Source of the DNA: Acetatifactor sp.
Lineage (GTDB): Bacteria; Bacillota; Clostridia; Lachnospirales; Lachnospiraceae
DNA length: 43,566 nucleotides
Assembly (NCBI GenBank): GCA_022511425.1
Contig: JAFLRO010000016.1
Coordinates: 1-43,566 of the forward strand
Direction: 5' to 3'
Numbering within the stretch: the first letter of the stretch is position 1; every line of letters begins with the position of its first letter. The notes under the pieces were generated by a model. It was not told the DNA's origin, did not search any database, and saw nothing but the letters and a program-made list of their open reading frames with translations. The translations under genes and the position numbers were made by a program. Positions 7,153 to 15,275 of this stretch are shown in pieces.

Positions 7153-8430
7153 TTAAAAACAATCCAGTGTAAGCCGGTTCAGATAACATTGCTCAAATCC
7201 CGGATCCTCCGCCAGATTCAATACCTCCGTGCGCAGAACGGTCTCCTTAAGCAGCTTATCAAAGCTACGGCATGTGCCGCCTGTCAAAATATATTTGCCT
7301 GCCAGAAGCGCTCCCGATAAGGCGGTGTTTCCTCCGGTGACTGTCCTGTCTGTCAGTTCCCTGGGAAAAAGTCCGATGTCCGCCGCTGACTTGGGATGCA
7401 GATAATATCCAAACCCCCCAGCCAGCACCACTCTCTCAATCTCCTTCACATCCGCGCCAAAACGCTTAAGCAACGTCTCAATTCCCGCGGCAATAGCTCC
7501 CTTAGCAAGCTGTACACTGCGGACAGCCTCTTTCGTCACCCGAACGTTTCCGATACGGATTCCCTCTGTAAAGTAGGGCTCCGCCAGGAGGCCTGTCTCA
7601 TCAAGGACTCCTTCCCGTCGCAGTCTTGCCAGCAGACTTATCATATCCGCCCCCCAGATGCCCTTGTTCACTCCGCCCTCAAATGCAGGACCAGCCGCCG
7701 TAGCACAGGCAATCCTTTTCTCGCTGTTTCCCAGCACAATTTCTCCGTTGGTTCCCAAATCCAGAAGCAAGGTCAGTCCCTTCTCGCACATACCACTGGC
7801 ATAGATCCCTGCCACAATGTCTCCGCCCACAAAAGCTGACAATCCCGGAAACACAAAGCAGGGCACACCGCAGACTTTTGTCTCCACACTGTCAAGTCTG
7901 GCGGCTTGAAAGGGTGCATGGCCCAGCTCAGCGGGATCCCAGCCCATGAGCAGATATGTCATGGTGGTGTTGGCCGCAAGTACCAAAAACAGCTCCTCGC
8001 CTTCCTTAAGCCGACCCTGAAAGCGGGCAAGCCCCTGTCGCAGTACATGTAGAATCTGATCCTGCATGTCCTTCGCAGCGCTCCTGTCCTCAGCAGCCCT
8101 GATACGCGAGATCACATCCGCCCCATAACGAGTCTGAGGATTCACTGCCACAAACCGCTCCTCCACATTGCCGTCACCTGCGTACAGCAGCATGGCTACA
8201 GTAGTGGTGCCAACATCCGCCACCACCAGCCGCTTTGCGCTCTCTATAGATAAACGCATCCCCAAAAGAGCATCCTCAGCCAACACGCGAAGACCGCCTG
8301 TGGTACTGCTCTCCAGGGTAACTCCGGGGCACAGTCCGCAGCCGGTACAAATCTGACAGCGCAGCCCTTTCTTTGAAACTGCGCTGTTCTCTGTGATGTG
8401 ATTTTTGAAACCGGTGTTTTCCTTACACAA
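7153..8430 (-). CDS. ASKHA-fold (RACo-like, DUF4445) ATPase with an N-terminal four-cysteine motif
   Basis: A 425-residue protein of the ASKHA/DUF4445 group, related to the C-terminal domains of RACo, the ATP-dependent reductive activator of corrinoid iron-sulfur proteins. Fold signatures are VVADVGTTTVAMLL, LLLDLGTNGEIVLG, ATAAGPAFEGG and VVLAGGFGYYLHP, the nucleotide-binding loops. RACo proteins carry a full 2Fe-2S ferredoxin domain; here the N-terminus has only CX2CX2CX2CP (Cys25-Cys34), which could hold one 4Fe-4S cluster. The start is TTG at 8430 with GAGGAG about 10 bases upstream, overlapping the DUF4250 gene by 8 bases. No corrinoid protein or methyltransferase is nearby, so its redox partner is unknown. 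Confidence 0.8.
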   Translation of the reverse strand: MCKENTGFKNHITENSAVSKKGLRCQICTGCGLCPGVTLESSTTGGLRVLAEDALLGMRLSIESAKRLVVADVGTTTVAMLLYAGDGNVEERFVAVNPQTRYGADVISRIRAAEDRSAAKDMQDQILHVLRQGLARFQGRLKEGEELFLVLAANTTMTYLLMGWDPAELGHAPFQAARLDSVETKVCGVPCFVFPGLSAFVGGDIVAGIYASGMCEKGLTLLLDLGTNGEIVLGNSEKRIACATAAGPAFEGGVNKGIWGADMISLLARLRREGVLDETGLLAEPYFTEGIRIGNVRVTKEAVRSVQLAKGAIAAGIETLLKRFGADVKEIERVVLAGGFGYYLHPKSAADIGLFPRELTDRTVTGGNTALSGALLAGKYILTGGTCRSFDKLLKETVLRTEVLNLAEDPGFEQCYLNRLTLDCF

Positions 8431-8596
8431 ACTGATTTCTCTCCTCGTCGTAACGATAGTTGATAGAATCTAGTTTTTCCACAATCTCCTGCTCTTCCAC
8501 GTTCAGGTCCTCGCAGAGTGCCTTGAGGCTTCCGTAATAATCTCTTAGTTTCAAATTCACAAAACTTAAAAGCATAGCCGGGTCTTTCGGTATCAC
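8423..8596 (-). CDS. DUF4250 family small protein
   Basis: A 57-codon gene. The product has the DUF4250 pattern: PKDPAMLLSFVNLKLRDYYG, then a middle helix, ending YRYDEERNQFV. It looks like a small helical, possibly DNA-binding protein of unknown function, common in Lachnospiraceae. The GTG start at 8596 overlaps the manA stop codon by 4 bases (GTGA) and has GGGAGG about 9 bases upstream. The end overlaps the start of the ASKHA gene by 8 bases. The tight overlaps imply translational coupling manA-DUF4250-ASKHA. Confidence 0.85.
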   Translation of the reverse strand: MIPKDPAMLLSFVNLKLRDYYGSLKALCEDLNVEEQEIVEKLDSINYRYDEERNQFV

Positions 8597-9537
8597 GACG
8601 CGTCACCTCCCACGGTGGAAAGAATTGCCTCGAACTCTCCCTTAAGCCTCACATTTCCGTGACCGCTTGTAAGCAGCAAATGAGCTCCCTTTTCCACTGC
8701 CACCCCATCCACGGTTCCGCAGCCCTCCAGTACGCTTAAGATCAGAAAGGGATACTCCTGTTCAAAGGCAAGTTCCCCCTGAAGCTCCAGCTTCCATACC
8801 TTATAATGTGCACATTCCTCCAACAGGTTCAACCGATTCTGCGGCAAGCCGTCCGTGTGCCGCAGCGCCTTTGTGTCCGCCTCATCGGGCACATTGATCA
8901 CATCGATGCTCTGTCTAACATGAAGCTGTCTGGGCTTACCGTCCACCAATCTTCCGTAATCGTAGACACGGTAGGTGATATCACTGCTCTGCTGGGTCTC
9001 CAGTATCAGAAAACCTCCCTTTATGGCATGGACTGTGCCGGGCTCAATCTGAAGAAAGTCTCCTTTCTTCACCGGCACCTGACGTATCAACTCTTCATAT
9101 TTATCCTGGGCGATCATATCCGCCAGCTCTTTACGTGTCTTTGCATGATGGCCGATGACCAATGTTGCATCCTCCGGACAGTCCATCACGTACCAGCACT
9201 CTGTCTTGCCGTAGGGTACACCCTCATGCTCCCTCGCATAAGCGTCATCGGGATGCACCTGGATGCTCAGATCCGTCTGGGCATCAATGATCTTGATCAG
9301 CAGAGGAAATTCCTCCGCACCAATATTGCCGAACAACTCCCTGTGTTCTTTATAAAGCCGGGAGAGAGTAAATCCTGCATATTCCCCATCCATTACCACA
9401 CCGTCACCGTGGGGATGTGCGCTGATAGCCCAGCACTCTCCGATATGCTCCCCCTCCGCGCGGTAAGGAAACTCTGCCACCAGCCGGTTTCCGCCCCACA
9501 CATTCTCCTTCAGTACAGGCTCCAAAAATAGAATCAT
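8593..9537 (-). CDS. manA: Mannose-6-phosphate isomerase, class I
   Basis: A 314-residue cupin-type zinc enzyme that interconverts mannose-6-phosphate and fructose-6-phosphate, feeding mannose into glycolysis. Conserved features are PVLKENVWGG at the N-terminus, the zinc ligands in IQVHPDD and KTECWYV, and PGTVHAI(K)GG. The length matches the short Firmicutes ManA form. The gene sits one base from the CE2-type esterase gene and overlaps the DUF4250 gene, in one transcription unit with the LacI regulator. With GH26 and GH36 in the same block it fits the final step of mannan breakdown. Confidence 0.92.
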   Translation of the reverse strand: MILFLEPVLKENVWGGNRLVAEFPYRAEGEHIGECWAISAHPHGDGVVMDGEYAGFTLSRLYKEHRELFGNIGAEEFPLLIKIIDAQTDLSIQVHPDDAYAREHEGVPYGKTECWYVMDCPEDATLVIGHHAKTRKELADMIAQDKYEELIRQVPVKKGDFLQIEPGTVHAIKGGFLILETQQSSDITYRVYDYGRLVDGKPRQLHVRQSIDVINVPDEADTKALRHTDGLPQNRLNLLEECAHYKVWKLELQGELAFEQEYPFLILSVLEGCGTVDGVAVEKGAHLLLTSGHGNVRLKGEFEAILSTVGGDAS

Positions 9538-9538
9538 G

Positions 9539-10672
9539 TCAATCCATCTCCTCCGTCTTCCAGATTTCCTCCCCCAGGGATTCTATGTAAGCGCTGAGTT
9601 CCTCCGCCATCTGCTCTGCCTCCGGGATACGGATATGACCCGGAGTGCCGCAGCCATTCTTAGAATACAGGAAATGGTGTACCTTATCATCCTTTAATTC
9701 CCTGCACACCTGATCGATGGCCCTATCCCAGTTCTCATTGTGCCCCAGGATAGTGGTAGTGCAGATAATGTGAGCCTGAGGATGAACGCGCTGCAGAGTC
9801 AGCAGGAATTTTCTATAATGCTTCCGCCAGTGGATGGCCTTTTCCCCATCGTAGTCAATCGCCATGTAATCCTCAGGATTGCTGTCGTTCTGACCAATTG
9901 CAACGATTACCACATGGGGGCGGTAATTATCAAAATTCCACTCCTTCGCCTCGGAAAGGTACAGATGATACCGCAGCTTGTTGTAGATGGTCTCCATACC
10001 CGTGAAACGGTCCGCTACAGTGCCGTCCTCCGCCCGAAGTCCTCCCTTGTACCAGCCGGTATCGTCCAAAAGCGCCGCGCCGCCCTGGGCAATGTCATGG
10101 AGCCGGGCTCCCAGTCTTCTTGCCGTCAGCCAGGAATAGGAATAATAGCTGTTGGAGAACTCACCGTTGTGCTCAGGATCGGGCAGTCCGCAGCATTCCA
10201 CTGCCTCGGAAACCTCTCCTGCGGACACGGAGTCACCGTAGACCTCAATGCGCCTTGCCGGAAGTGCAGTCGGATCCAGGAGACTAAAGTTTTGATCCCC
10301 GATAAAGCCGTGAAAAGTTACATGGTGACAGGAATCCTGACGTTTAAAGAAACACAGTTCATGCTCTCCGTCCTCCAGCTTGTCACCGATGGTTATCACC
10401 GTGATGCCGCTGTCCTTAAGCCTGGCTTTGCTCTCTCGTCCGTCCAGTATAAATCCCATATAATTATTCCAAAAACCGCACTGATTGGTCACAACAGCCC
10501 GAAGCGACCTGCCTCGGAAGCGCAGCTTCACATAGGTCGCAGGAAAGACCCACACTGGACCTTCCTCACCGTCAAAGTCAATCCTCCCCTCATATTGCAG
10601 TTTCTCATTCCAGGGGGAGATTGCCTGTTCCCCTGCTGCAGTCAAACCTGCCAAAATTTCCTCAGCCTTCAT
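9539..10672 (-). CDS. SGNH/GDSL acetylesterase, carbohydrate esterase family 2-like
   Basis: A 377-residue protein with the two-domain layout of CE2: an N-terminal jelly-roll (about residues 20-135, containing the family-like YVKLRFRGRSL strand), then an SGNH hydrolase. Catalytic features are GDSVSAG (Ser148), a conserved GQND block (Asn262) and GTPGHIRIPE with His346. There is no signal peptide, so it acts in the cytoplasm, probably removing acetyl groups from imported manno-oligosaccharides; CE2 enzymes are known in mannan loci of Roseburia. The ATG shares one base with the stop of the LacI gene, indicating coupling. Confidence 0.85.
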   Translation of the reverse strand: MKAEEILAGLTAAGEQAISPWNEKLQYEGRIDFDGEEGPVWVFPATYVKLRFRGRSLRAVVTNQCGFWNNYMGFILDGRESKARLKDSGITVITIGDKLEDGEHELCFFKRQDSCHHVTFHGFIGDQNFSLLDPTALPARRIEVYGDSVSAGEVSEAVECCGLPDPEHNGEFSNSYYSYSWLTARRLGARLHDIAQGGAALLDDTGWYKGGLRAEDGTVADRFTGMETIYNKLRYHLYLSEAKEWNFDNYRPHVVIVAIGQNDSNPEDYMAIDYDGEKAIHWRKHYRKFLLTLQRVHPQAHIICTTTILGHNENWDRAIDQVCRELKDDKVHHFLYSKNGCGTPGHIRIPEAEQMAEELSAYIESLGEEIWKTEEMD

Positions 10673-11709
10673 TATGCTCTCCCATTCTGCGTTTTCGCAG
10701 CGCTCTTAGTTTTTCGGACACTTTTTCTATCTACCAGCCTGCCTTCCACCACCTGGATACCGGTTCGGTACTCCTTGCCGCAGATTTTGTTGACCAGTAC
10801 CTCCACACCCTGCTCAGCCATCCGAGCCATGTCCACGGCGTAAGTAGTCAGTTCCACGCTGCACAGCCCCGGGTGAAGATAATCGTCATACCCAACCACA
10901 GACGCTTGCTCCGGCACGGAAATTCCTCGCTCCTCCAATGCCCGCACCACCATGCTGGCCGTCTGGTCACAGTTACACACAAAGGCTGTTGGCAGCTGCT
11001 CCGGCAATGTGATGCGTTCAAAGCATCTGCGGGGCTCATCCCTGTCCGGGATTATCCACTCCTTCTTCACCTCCACACCATGCTCCATCATGGACTTACA
11101 ATATCCCAAATAACGATCCGTGATACTGTCCGTGGCAAGAAGCGTTCCCACATATGCAATCGCCCTGTGCCCACAGTCAAAAAGGTAATTCGTGATAAAA
11201 TAGCTGCCATAAAAGTTATTGGAAATAATACTGTCCTCAGTTACCTGCCCATTATAGAAATCCATATAGATGACAGGTACCGGACAATTCTTTTTCAGTG
11301 CAGCCAGATAGCTGCTCTGAAGGCCACCCAGTACCATAAGGCCGTTGATTTTGTTCTCCTTGAGAAGCTTAATATTCGGCTCCGACTGCTCCGCTTCCAG
11401 CGGCAGTACCTCCAGCAGTATAAAGCACCCCTGTCTGGCAGCTGCCGTAATGATTTTCTGATAGAACTCCCAGTAAAAAGTTACATATTTTTCAATATAA
11501 GTCTCCGACATCAGGATACCAATGGTCAGGCTGGGCCTGTCGATGCCCTGACTGGCAGGCGGCTTATAGCCCAGTTCCTCCGCCATTTCCCTGATTTTTT
11601 GCCGCAGCTCCTCGCTGACACCCTTCTGACCGCTGAGCGCCTTGGAGACCGTCACTGTGCTGACTCCTAGCCTCTCAGCAATATCCGCCATTTTTACCGC
11701 TTTTGCCAT
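10672..11709 (-). CDS. LacI-family transcriptional regulator
   Basis: A 345-residue regulator with a helix-turn-helix at the N-terminus (VKMADIAERLGVSTVTVSKAL, ending in the hinge region) and a periplasmic-binding-protein-like sugar domain (about 60-335). It probably represses the mannan genes in the absence of a manno- or galactosyl-oligosaccharide. It is the first gene of the unit LacI-CE2-manA-DUF4250-ASKHA. The likely operator is the palindrome in the promoter of the GH36 gene just upstream (14124-14137). A basic C-terminal tail of about 15 residues (KSVRKTKSAAKTQNGRA) is unusual. Function as repressor is inferred. Confidence 0.88.
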   Translation of the reverse strand: MAKAVKMADIAERLGVSTVTVSKALSGQKGVSEELRQKIREMAEELGYKPPASQGIDRPSLTIGILMSETYIEKYVTFYWEFYQKIITAAARQGCFILLEVLPLEAEQSEPNIKLLKENKINGLMVLGGLQSSYLAALKKNCPVPVIYMDFYNGQVTEDSIISNNFYGSYFITNYLFDCGHRAIAYVGTLLATDSITDRYLGYCKSMMEHGVEVKKEWIIPDRDEPRRCFERITLPEQLPTAFVCNCDQTASMVVRALEERGISVPEQASVVGYDDYLHPGLCSVELTTYAVDMARMAEQGVEVLVNKICGKEYRTGIQVVEGRLVDRKSVRKTKSAAKTQNGRA

Positions 11710-11733
11710 CTATTCCCTCACACTTCCAGACAT

Positions 11734-11878
11734 GCCGCCCATGGCGGCACAAACATTACGCGAGAAGAATCGCCGCTCTTGCGATTCTTCAAGGCGAAAC
11801 ATAGAAGTTCTTTGCGAAGCAGCCAATGCTGCGAGCAAAAAGAGGGGCGTTAACACCCTCTTAGAACTTCTTTTCGCC
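11734..11878. repeat. Multi-hairpin intergenic block with three-way junction
   Basis: Three structures lie back to back between GH36 and the LacI gene. First, a 6-bp GCCGCC/GGCGGC hairpin (11734-11748). Second, a perfect 10-bp hairpin (11764-11790). Third, a 16-bp outer stem with a 3-base bulge (11793-11811 with 11863-11878) enclosing two inner hairpins (11812-11838 and 11840-11862). The right arm of the outer stem overlaps the last codons of GH36. This resembles a dispersed extragenic palindromic element; copies elsewhere in the genome cannot be tested here. Confidence 0.55.
11840..11862 (-). terminator. Intrinsic terminator of the GH36 gene
   Basis: In the minus-sense transcript the GH36 stop codon is followed at once by AAGAGGG, a 9-base loop, CCCTCTT and then TTT. 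This 7-bp stem plus T-run would separate GH36 from the LacI operon at least partly. Confidence 0.6.
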
Positions 11879-14104
11879 TTTCATCCGCTCCAGACAGAAA
11901 ATCTGACTGCGGAAATCCCCCCATTGCTGCTCCAGCCTTAAGCCCCCGTTCATCAGCACCTCGCCAGAAGCTTCCCTGCCAGTGTCCCTGACCAGCTCGC
12001 CCTCTTCCATACTGACCAAACAAATACGGTAGAGCGCACCTTCCTCCAGCCCCTTCAGACGCACGATTCGGCTGTGCCTTGCAGGTCTGTTCAGCACCTG
12101 GGTGTAAAATACCAGTACCTCTTTTCCATCGGGGCTGTTTACCTGGAAGCAGTCAAAGCTGTGATTCTCCTGATAAGAGCTCAAGCGATAGTAATCCCCT
12201 TCCCGCACCAGATCGTGGAATCTGTGATACATGGCTGTCTGCCTGGGTACCAGCGCTCTATCCTCAGCGCACAGCTTTGTGATATCCAGCTCATAGCCAA
12301 AGGTTCCCGCCAAAGCTACATAACCTCTGGTCTCAAAGGGAGTGTTCCTTCCCACAGTATGGTTGGGGCAGACGCTGACATGAGCTCCCATGGTGGACAG
12401 AGGATAGATCATGGATGTGCTCTCCTGGATTGCCAGCCGCTCGATGGCATCCGCATCGTCGGAACACCAGATCTGAGGACTGTAATACAGCATGCCCGGA
12501 TCAAACCGTCCGCCGCCTCCGCTGCAGTTCTCCAAAAGCAGATTCGGAAATTCGCTGATCAGCCGCTCCTGCATCTCGTACATGCCCAGCACATAGCGGT
12601 GATACAGCTCGCCCTGTCTGTCAGCGGACAGCGCTGTGCTTCCCAGATCGGTGAGAGGACGATTCATATCCCATTTTACATACTCAATATTCGCCGAATG
12701 GAGCACTGCGAAAACCTGCTCCATAATATAATCCCGCACTTCCTTCCGGCTGATGTCCAATACATACTGATTCCGGGAGAGAGTGGGCTTTCTCCCCGGC
12801 ACTGCCAGCGCCCAGTCAGGATGCTGTCTGTAAAGCTCGGACTCCTCAGAGATCATCTCCGGCTCAAACCAGATACCGAATTTCATACCCAGGGCATTGA
12901 TCTGTTCCACCAGCTTGCCCAGGCCGCCTTTCAGTTTGCCCTCATTGACTTGCCAGTCTCCCAGGGCCCTGTTGTCATCATAACGGTTGCCGAACCAGCC
13001 GTCGTCCATGACCAGCATCTCGATGCCCAGAGCGGCGCTTTCCTTCGCAATATCCAAAAGCTTCTGCTCATCAAAATCAAAATAAGTAGCTTCCCAGTTG
13101 TTGATCAGGATGGGGCGCTTCTTGTGAAGATAAGGACTGCGGATCAGGTGGTTCCGATACAACTCATGGAGGCTGGTAGTCATGCCGCCCAGACCCTCAG
13201 CCGAATATGTGAGGATTACCTCAGGGGTCTGGAAAGTCTCACCGGATATAAGCTTCCAGCAAAAGTCCTCAGGATTGATCCCCGCTACCACTCTCACGCT
13301 GTCGAACTGGTTCACCTCCGCCTGAATCAGGAAATTGCCGGAATACACAAGATGAAAACCGTAGACCTCTCCCTTGTCCTGGTCTGCGCCGGGGGCAAGC
13401 AGCGCCATGAAGCAGTGCTCCTGATGGGAGGTCTCACCCCGCAGGGTGGAAACGGAGAACTTACCGTGGCCGATGGGTTTTCTCTCCATATGCCGCTCCC
13501 TGGCCCAGGAGCCGTGGAGGGTGATGGCATCAAATCCCTTGTTGTCCATATCCATACAACAACTCATGGCTTTCTCCAGGTACAGAGCATTATTACCGAT
13601 GTTCTCAAAACGGACACTTCGGGCAATCGCATCCGTGTCTTGAAATACGCTGTAAGACAGCACTGCCCGAAGGCCAAGGCACTTATCCTCGCATGTGATC
13701 TCCAGGGTTTCCACCTGTTCTTCCGATCCAAAGGTGGCGGGCAGTCCCTCTAGGGGATTCTTCCCATTATAGATTTTGTGGGACAGATAGGTGAGCATTA
13801 CCGCACTACAGCCATTCCCATCCTTTACCCGGACGCTGCTCTCCCGGAAATCCCCCACTCCGTGGGAAGAATACTCCCAGGGGAAGCAGTCCATAAAGGA
13901 AGATCTGTCACGGCTGTTCTTCTCCGGGGTGAAGGGTCCCTCCAAGGTGCGCAGCAGCTCTTCCGCGCCTCTTGCATCCTTAAGCCTTTTTCCGTAATAC
14001 ACATGGCCCAGAAAACCTTCCTGATCCACAATGCCGATGATATAAGTAGTTTTTGGCGTATCAAGCTTGAATAATTTTTGCTTCTCAAGATAGGAAATTC
14101 CCAT
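11861..14104 (-). CDS. Alpha-galactosidase, GH36
   Basis: A 747-residue GH36 enzyme of the bacterial tetrameric type, releasing terminal alpha-1,6-galactose from raffinose-type sugars or galactomannan oligosaccharides. Hallmarks are NNWEATYFDF (about 335), LVMDDGWFG (364), WFEPEM (412), YVKWDMNR with nucleophile Asp479, CSGGGGRFD (527) and WCSDDAD with the probable acid/base Asp549. There is no signal peptide, so it is cytoplasmic. The ATG has CGGAGG about 7 bases upstream. It is separated from the LacI operon by a terminator and has its own promoter with repeated operator-like boxes. Together with GH26, CE2 and ManA it points to galactoglucomannan use. Confidence 0.93.
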   Translation of the reverse strand: MGISYLEKQKLFKLDTPKTTYIIGIVDQEGFLGHVYYGKRLKDARGAEELLRTLEGPFTPEKNSRDRSSFMDCFPWEYSSHGVGDFRESSVRVKDGNGCSAVMLTYLSHKIYNGKNPLEGLPATFGSEEQVETLEITCEDKCLGLRAVLSYSVFQDTDAIARSVRFENIGNNALYLEKAMSCCMDMDNKGFDAITLHGSWARERHMERKPIGHGKFSVSTLRGETSHQEHCFMALLAPGADQDKGEVYGFHLVYSGNFLIQAEVNQFDSVRVVAGINPEDFCWKLISGETFQTPEVILTYSAEGLGGMTTSLHELYRNHLIRSPYLHKKRPILINNWEATYFDFDEQKLLDIAKESAALGIEMLVMDDGWFGNRYDDNRALGDWQVNEGKLKGGLGKLVEQINALGMKFGIWFEPEMISEESELYRQHPDWALAVPGRKPTLSRNQYVLDISRKEVRDYIMEQVFAVLHSANIEYVKWDMNRPLTDLGSTALSADRQGELYHRYVLGMYEMQERLISEFPNLLLENCSGGGGRFDPGMLYYSPQIWCSDDADAIERLAIQESTSMIYPLSTMGAHVSVCPNHTVGRNTPFETRGYVALAGTFGYELDITKLCAEDRALVPRQTAMYHRFHDLVREGDYYRLSSYQENHSFDCFQVNSPDGKEVLVFYTQVLNRPARHSRIVRLKGLEEGALYRICLVSMEEGELVRDTGREASGEVLMNGGLRLEQQWGDFRSQIFCLERMKGEKKF

Positions 14105-14120
14105 AAAAATACCTCCGCAT

Positions 14121-14178
14121 TTTAGCTAAATTTAGCTTGTGTTTAGCTTATTTTAGCAGATGCAGAGGCATTGTACAA
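14121..14178 (-). promoter_or_regulatory. GH36 promoter with four phased TTTAGC boxes
   Basis: TTGTAC (14173-14178) and TAAAAT (14150-14155) are 17 bases apart. From the -10 region into the transcribed leader lie TTTAGCT at 14121, 14131 and 14142 and TTTAGCA at 14152, that is at 10-, 11- and 10-base steps. The first two boxes form a perfect 14-bp palindrome, AGCTAAATTTAGCT (14124-14137), between the start site and the ribosome-binding site. This is a good candidate operator for the neighbouring LacI-type regulator. Confidence 0.6.
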
Positions 14179-14214
14179 GGAACTTTTCAGAAAAAAATCA
14201 CCAGAAATGATAGG

Positions 14215-15261
14215 TTAAAATGTTGCAATAGTACCAGTAAAGGGAAGCCATTCCACCATCGGTCCGTTCTTGATCTCATCCGTCAGTCCAAGCTCTGCCT
14301 CTCTGGCTTCGATCATAGCCCGGATATCCTCAAGGGAGTAAAACTCCCTTCCTGTTTCCTCCGCCACCACCCTGGAAAGGCCATCAATATCTACAGTCGA
14401 ATTCTCTGTATTATAATTATCGCCGGGCATGGTAAGATCAAGGGAAACCAGCACATCGTATTGTTTTACGTCCGGGTACTGTTTTAAGTCCGGATCCTGC
14501 CCCGGCGTTCCCATTTCAAAGGTAAATGTCTTTAATACAATCATCTCATCATCCGGTACCTCATAAGGGATATTTTCCGAGAAATTATAAACATAATAAA
14601 AATTGTAATCGTTGAACTCATCCCATACAACATGATGTATGCCGTCCGCGTCAATGTATCCTTCAAAATTACCGTCCACACCGGTTCCTGCGGCCACATG
14701 ATAGCTCACCATCCCATACACATTGGCAAGCTCCCATGTCTCTCTATAGTAGGGCTGCATGATATAGCAGACCTCCAACCTGCCGTCCACATCCTTTATG
14801 ATCAGTGTCACCTCGTCAGAAACCGGAGCTGCCAGATTATAAAAGTTCACTGCAAGCTCTGGATTTCCGTCTGCTCCGCAGTCAATATTCGCATAACTGA
14901 TATGTTCACCGAATTCATCAAGAGAGAGGTTACCGTTTTTCACAGTGTTGATAATCTCACAAATATCCTTAAGCTCATAAGGTGTCTCTGTTTCCACAGA
15001 CAGCGAGAGATCGTAGCCTTCGAAACGGTCTGCCTCCCTGAAATATACAGGCTCTTTGCCGTCCAAAAAGCGTTGATATATGTCAGAAGAGTCTTCTTCT
15101 GCATAGTCTTCCTCAGGACTTTCCTGTCCTTCAATACCCTGTTCCTCAGTACTCTCTTCATCCACTATTATCTTTCCGCCAATGGAAGGTTCCTCCCACC
15201 CGCAGCCACATAGCGAGGTAAGAATTACGCACATTATTACAGCAACAATTCTCTTATACAT
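14215..15261 (-). CDS. Lipoprotein of unknown function
   Basis: A 348-residue protein with a signal peptide and lipobox (LCGC, Cys20), followed by an acidic Glu/Asp-rich stretch to about residue 60 and a mainly beta-structured body. I do not recognise the family. It begins 14 bases after the clpB stop on the same strand and is probably cotranscribed with clpB. Acidic tether, lipid anchor and size suggest an extracytoplasmic domain; no catalytic motif is visible. Confidence 0.75.
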   Translation of the reverse strand: MYKRIVAVIMCVILTSLCGCGWEEPSIGGKIIVDEESTEEQGIEGQESPEEDYAEEDSSDIYQRFLDGKEPVYFREADRFEGYDLSLSVETETPYELKDICEIINTVKNGNLSLDEFGEHISYANIDCGADGNPELAVNFYNLAAPVSDEVTLIIKDVDGRLEVCYIMQPYYRETWELANVYGMVSYHVAAGTGVDGNFEGYIDADGIHHVVWDEFNDYNFYYVYNFSENIPYEVPDDEMIVLKTFTFEMGTPGQDPDLKQYPDVKQYDVLVSLDLTMPGDNYNTENSTVDIDGLSRVVAEETGREFYSLEDIRAMIEAREAELGLTDEIKNGPMVEWLPFTGTIATF

Positions 15262-15275
15262 CCCATGACACTCCT

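Noticed and set aside
8806..9531. Plus-strand frame of 241 codons opposite manA
   Set aside because: Mirror of a well-supported gene with Cys/His-rich composition and no recognisable family.
11993..13753. Long plus-strand open frame (559 codons) across the alpha-galactosidase gene
   Set aside because: It is antisense to GH36, has no domain, no ribosome site and a His/Gln/Leu-rich composition typical of shadow frames.
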